Positions 5,542 through 6,761 of a stretch of 6,761 bases of DNA are shown here, in pieces. The DNA comes from Paracraurococcus sp049315625. Lineage in GTDB: Bacteria > Pseudomonadota > Alphaproteobacteria > Acetobacterales > Acetobacteraceae. The stretch is taken from positions 1 to 6,761 of the forward strand of contig JBMOJU010000286.1 in the NCBI GenBank assembly GCA_049315625.1, in the 5' to 3' direction. The position numbers and the translations under genes were made by a program. Positions within the stretch are counted from its first letter, which is position 1. Every line of letters begins with the position of its first letter. The notes beneath the pieces are model-generated. The model was not told the DNA's origin and did not search any database. It saw only the letters and a list, made by a program, of their open reading frames with translations.

Positions 5542-6761
5542 ATGAGCGAGTTCACCGCCCTCGCCGCCCTCACCACCCCGCCGGGCGGCGCCTTCGCCGC
5601 CAACCTGCTCGCCTTCGGCCGCCTGCTGCGCCGCGCCGGCTTGCCGGTCGGCCCGGCCGAGACGCTGGCCGCGGCCGAGGCGCTCCAACTGGTGGACATC
5701 GGCGACCGCCGCCAGGTGCATGCCGCGCTGCGCGGCGTCATGGTCCGCCGGCACGAGAATTTCGACGTCTTCGACCAGGCCTTCCTGCTGTTCTGGCGCG
5801 ACCCCGAGGCCGGGCGGAACGCCGCCGCCATGGCGATGGTGGACGGCTTCAAGGACCGCCAGAAACCGCCGCCCTCCTCCCGCCGCGTGGCCGAGGCGCT
5901 GACCCCGCCGAAGCAGGCGCCGCAGCAGCCGCCGCGTGAGCCGGAGGAGCAGCCGCCGGTCGCCGTGGCGATGACGGTGAGCGAGCGCGAACGCCTCCAG
6001 GCGATGGATTTCGAGGCCATGTCGGCCGCCGAGATCAACGCGGCGAAGCAGGAGATCCGGAAGCTGGTCCTGCCGCTGGATGCGCGGCCCACACGGCGCT
6101 TCCGCCCGGACCCGATGGGGCCTGTGGTCGACCTTCGCGCGACCATCCGCGCCAGCCTGGCGGAGGGCGGCGAGATCATGACCCTGGCGCGCAAGCGTCG
6201 GGTGACGAGGCCGCCGCCGCTGGTCGCGCTCTGCGACATCTCCGGCAGCATGGCGCGATATGCGCAGATCCTGCTGCACTTCCTGCACGCGGTGACCAAT
6301 GATCGCGACCGCGTGCATTCTTTCCTGTTCGGCACAAGGCTGACCAATGTCACCCGCCAGCTCAAGTCGCGCGATGCGGAGGTGGCGTTCGAGCTGGTCT
6401 CGCACATCGTGCCCGACTGGTCGGGTGGCACCCGAATCGGGGAGAGCCTGGAGCTGTTCAACCGGCAATGGTCGCGCCGGGTGCTCGGCCAGGGCGCGGT
6501 GGTGCTGCTCATCACCGACGGCCTCGACCGCGAGGGCGCCAAGGGCCTGGCGGAGGCGACCGACCGGCTGCGCAATTCCTGCCGCCGGCTGATCTGGCTG
6601 AACCCCCTGTTGCGCTACGAGGGCTTCCAGCCCAGATCCCAGGGCATCCGGGCCATGCTGCCGCATGTGGACGAGTTCCGTCCGGTGCATAATCTGCGCA
6701 GCCTGCGGTCGCTGGTGGAGACACTGAGCGGCAAGCAGCCGGGCCCAAGGAGGATGGCGGC
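5542..6761 (+). CDS. coxE: CoxE-like VWA-domain protein (3' partial)
   Basis: The frame runs open from the ATG at 5542 to the window edge, giving 406 complete codons. CoxE proteins are usually about 400 residues, so little should be missing. The N-terminal region (FAANLLAFGRLLRRAGLPVG, 20-39) is helical and typical of CoxE. A Pro/Gln-rich linker (about 109-142) follows. The C-terminal VWA domain has a complete MIDAS: DISGSM (232-237), Thr297 in SGGTRIG, and ITDG (324-327) with Asp326. In CO oxidisers CoxE is the VWA partner of the CoxD ATPase and contributes to active-site maturation, probably at the membrane or on the apo-enzyme. It lies 34 bases after coxD in the same operon. A G-rich stretch, GCAGGGG (5524-5530), is 11 bases before the ATG. 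A four-codon minigene (5531-5545) ends in an ATGA overlap with the start, which may aid reinitiation. Confidence 0.86.
   Translation, partial: MSEFTALAALTTPPGGAFAANLLAFGRLLRRAGLPVGPAETLAAAEALQLVDIGDRRQVHAALRGVMVRRHENFDVFDQAFLLFWRDPEAGRNAAAMAMVDGFKDRQKPPPSSRRVAEALTPPKQAPQQPPREPEEQPPVAVAMTVSERERLQAMDFEAMSAAEINAAKQEIRKLVLPLDARPTRRFRPDPMGPVVDLRATIRASLAEGGEIMTLARKRRVTRPPPLVALCDISGSMARYAQILLHFLHAVTNDRDRVHSFLFGTRLTNVTRQLKSRDAEVAFELVSHIVPDWSGGTRIGESLELFNRQWSRRVLGQGAVVLLITDGLDREGAKGLAEATDRLRNSCRRLIWLNPLLRYEGFQPRSQGIRAMLPHVDEFRPVHNLRSLRSLVETLSGKQPGPRRMA
6748..6753 (+). promoter_or_regulatory. Possible Shine-Dalgarno for a gene just beyond the window
   Basis: A perfect AGGAGG sits at the end of the coxE frame, around where that gene should be close to its stop. 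It abuts an ATG (6754) that is in frame with coxE and too near to be its start, so it would serve a start codon a few bases past the window edge. In cox clusters the next gene is often coxF or an XdhC-like gene; that identity is only a guess. Confidence 0.3.

Noticed and set aside
4110..6575. An 821-codon open frame on the minus strand opposite coxG, coxD and coxE
   Set aside because: It is antisense to three recognisable genes in very GC-rich DNA, where stop codons are rare in alternative frames. Its translation is rich in Arg, Ser and Ala and shows no domain motif.

Overview
The window is mostly very GC-rich DNA whose codons strongly prefer G or C in third position. It encodes a methylisocitrate lyase, a CitMHS-type membrane transporter and a coxG-coxD-coxE accessory set for a molybdenum CO dehydrogenase-like enzyme. 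That combination suggests a high-GC alphaproteobacterium, perhaps of the Acetobacteraceae/Rhodospirillales type. The lineage is an inference from gene content and composition, not a proven placement.

Layout. Positions 1-1280 (+) hold the 3' part of a gene for a protein with a nucleoside-deoxyribosyltransferase/TIR-like domain followed by TPR repeats. Its base composition is clearly lower in GC than the rest, which makes it the accessory-looking part of the window. It converges on prpB (1305-2228, -), methylisocitrate lyase, with only 24 bases between the two stop codons. Upstream of prpB on the same strand is a polytopic transporter of the sodium:proton antiporter/CitMHS class (2336-3736, -). 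A hairpin follows the transporter stop codon almost at once, and a consensus-like -35 box precedes prpB, so the two may be separately transcribed.

A 155-base divergent intergenic region (3737-3891) separates the transporter from a rightward operon: coxG (3892-4572), coxD (4569-5507, overlapping coxG by 4 bases) and coxE (5542 to beyond the window end). In carboxidotrophs CoxD (MoxR-type AAA+ ATPase) and CoxE (VWA protein) act together in maturing the CO dehydrogenase active site. CoxG is a membrane-tethered SRPBCC protein linked to membrane association or quinone exchange of the enzyme. The structural coxMSL genes are not in the window, so the client enzyme could be a CO dehydrogenase or another Mo-hydroxylase.

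No tRNA, rRNA, CRISPR array, insertion sequence or long repeat was seen. No gene-free stretch exceeds 155 bases. The most unusual item is the truncated deoxyribosyltransferase/TIR-like-TPR gene, which could be a nucleotide-processing defence or signalling protein; its function is not proven.
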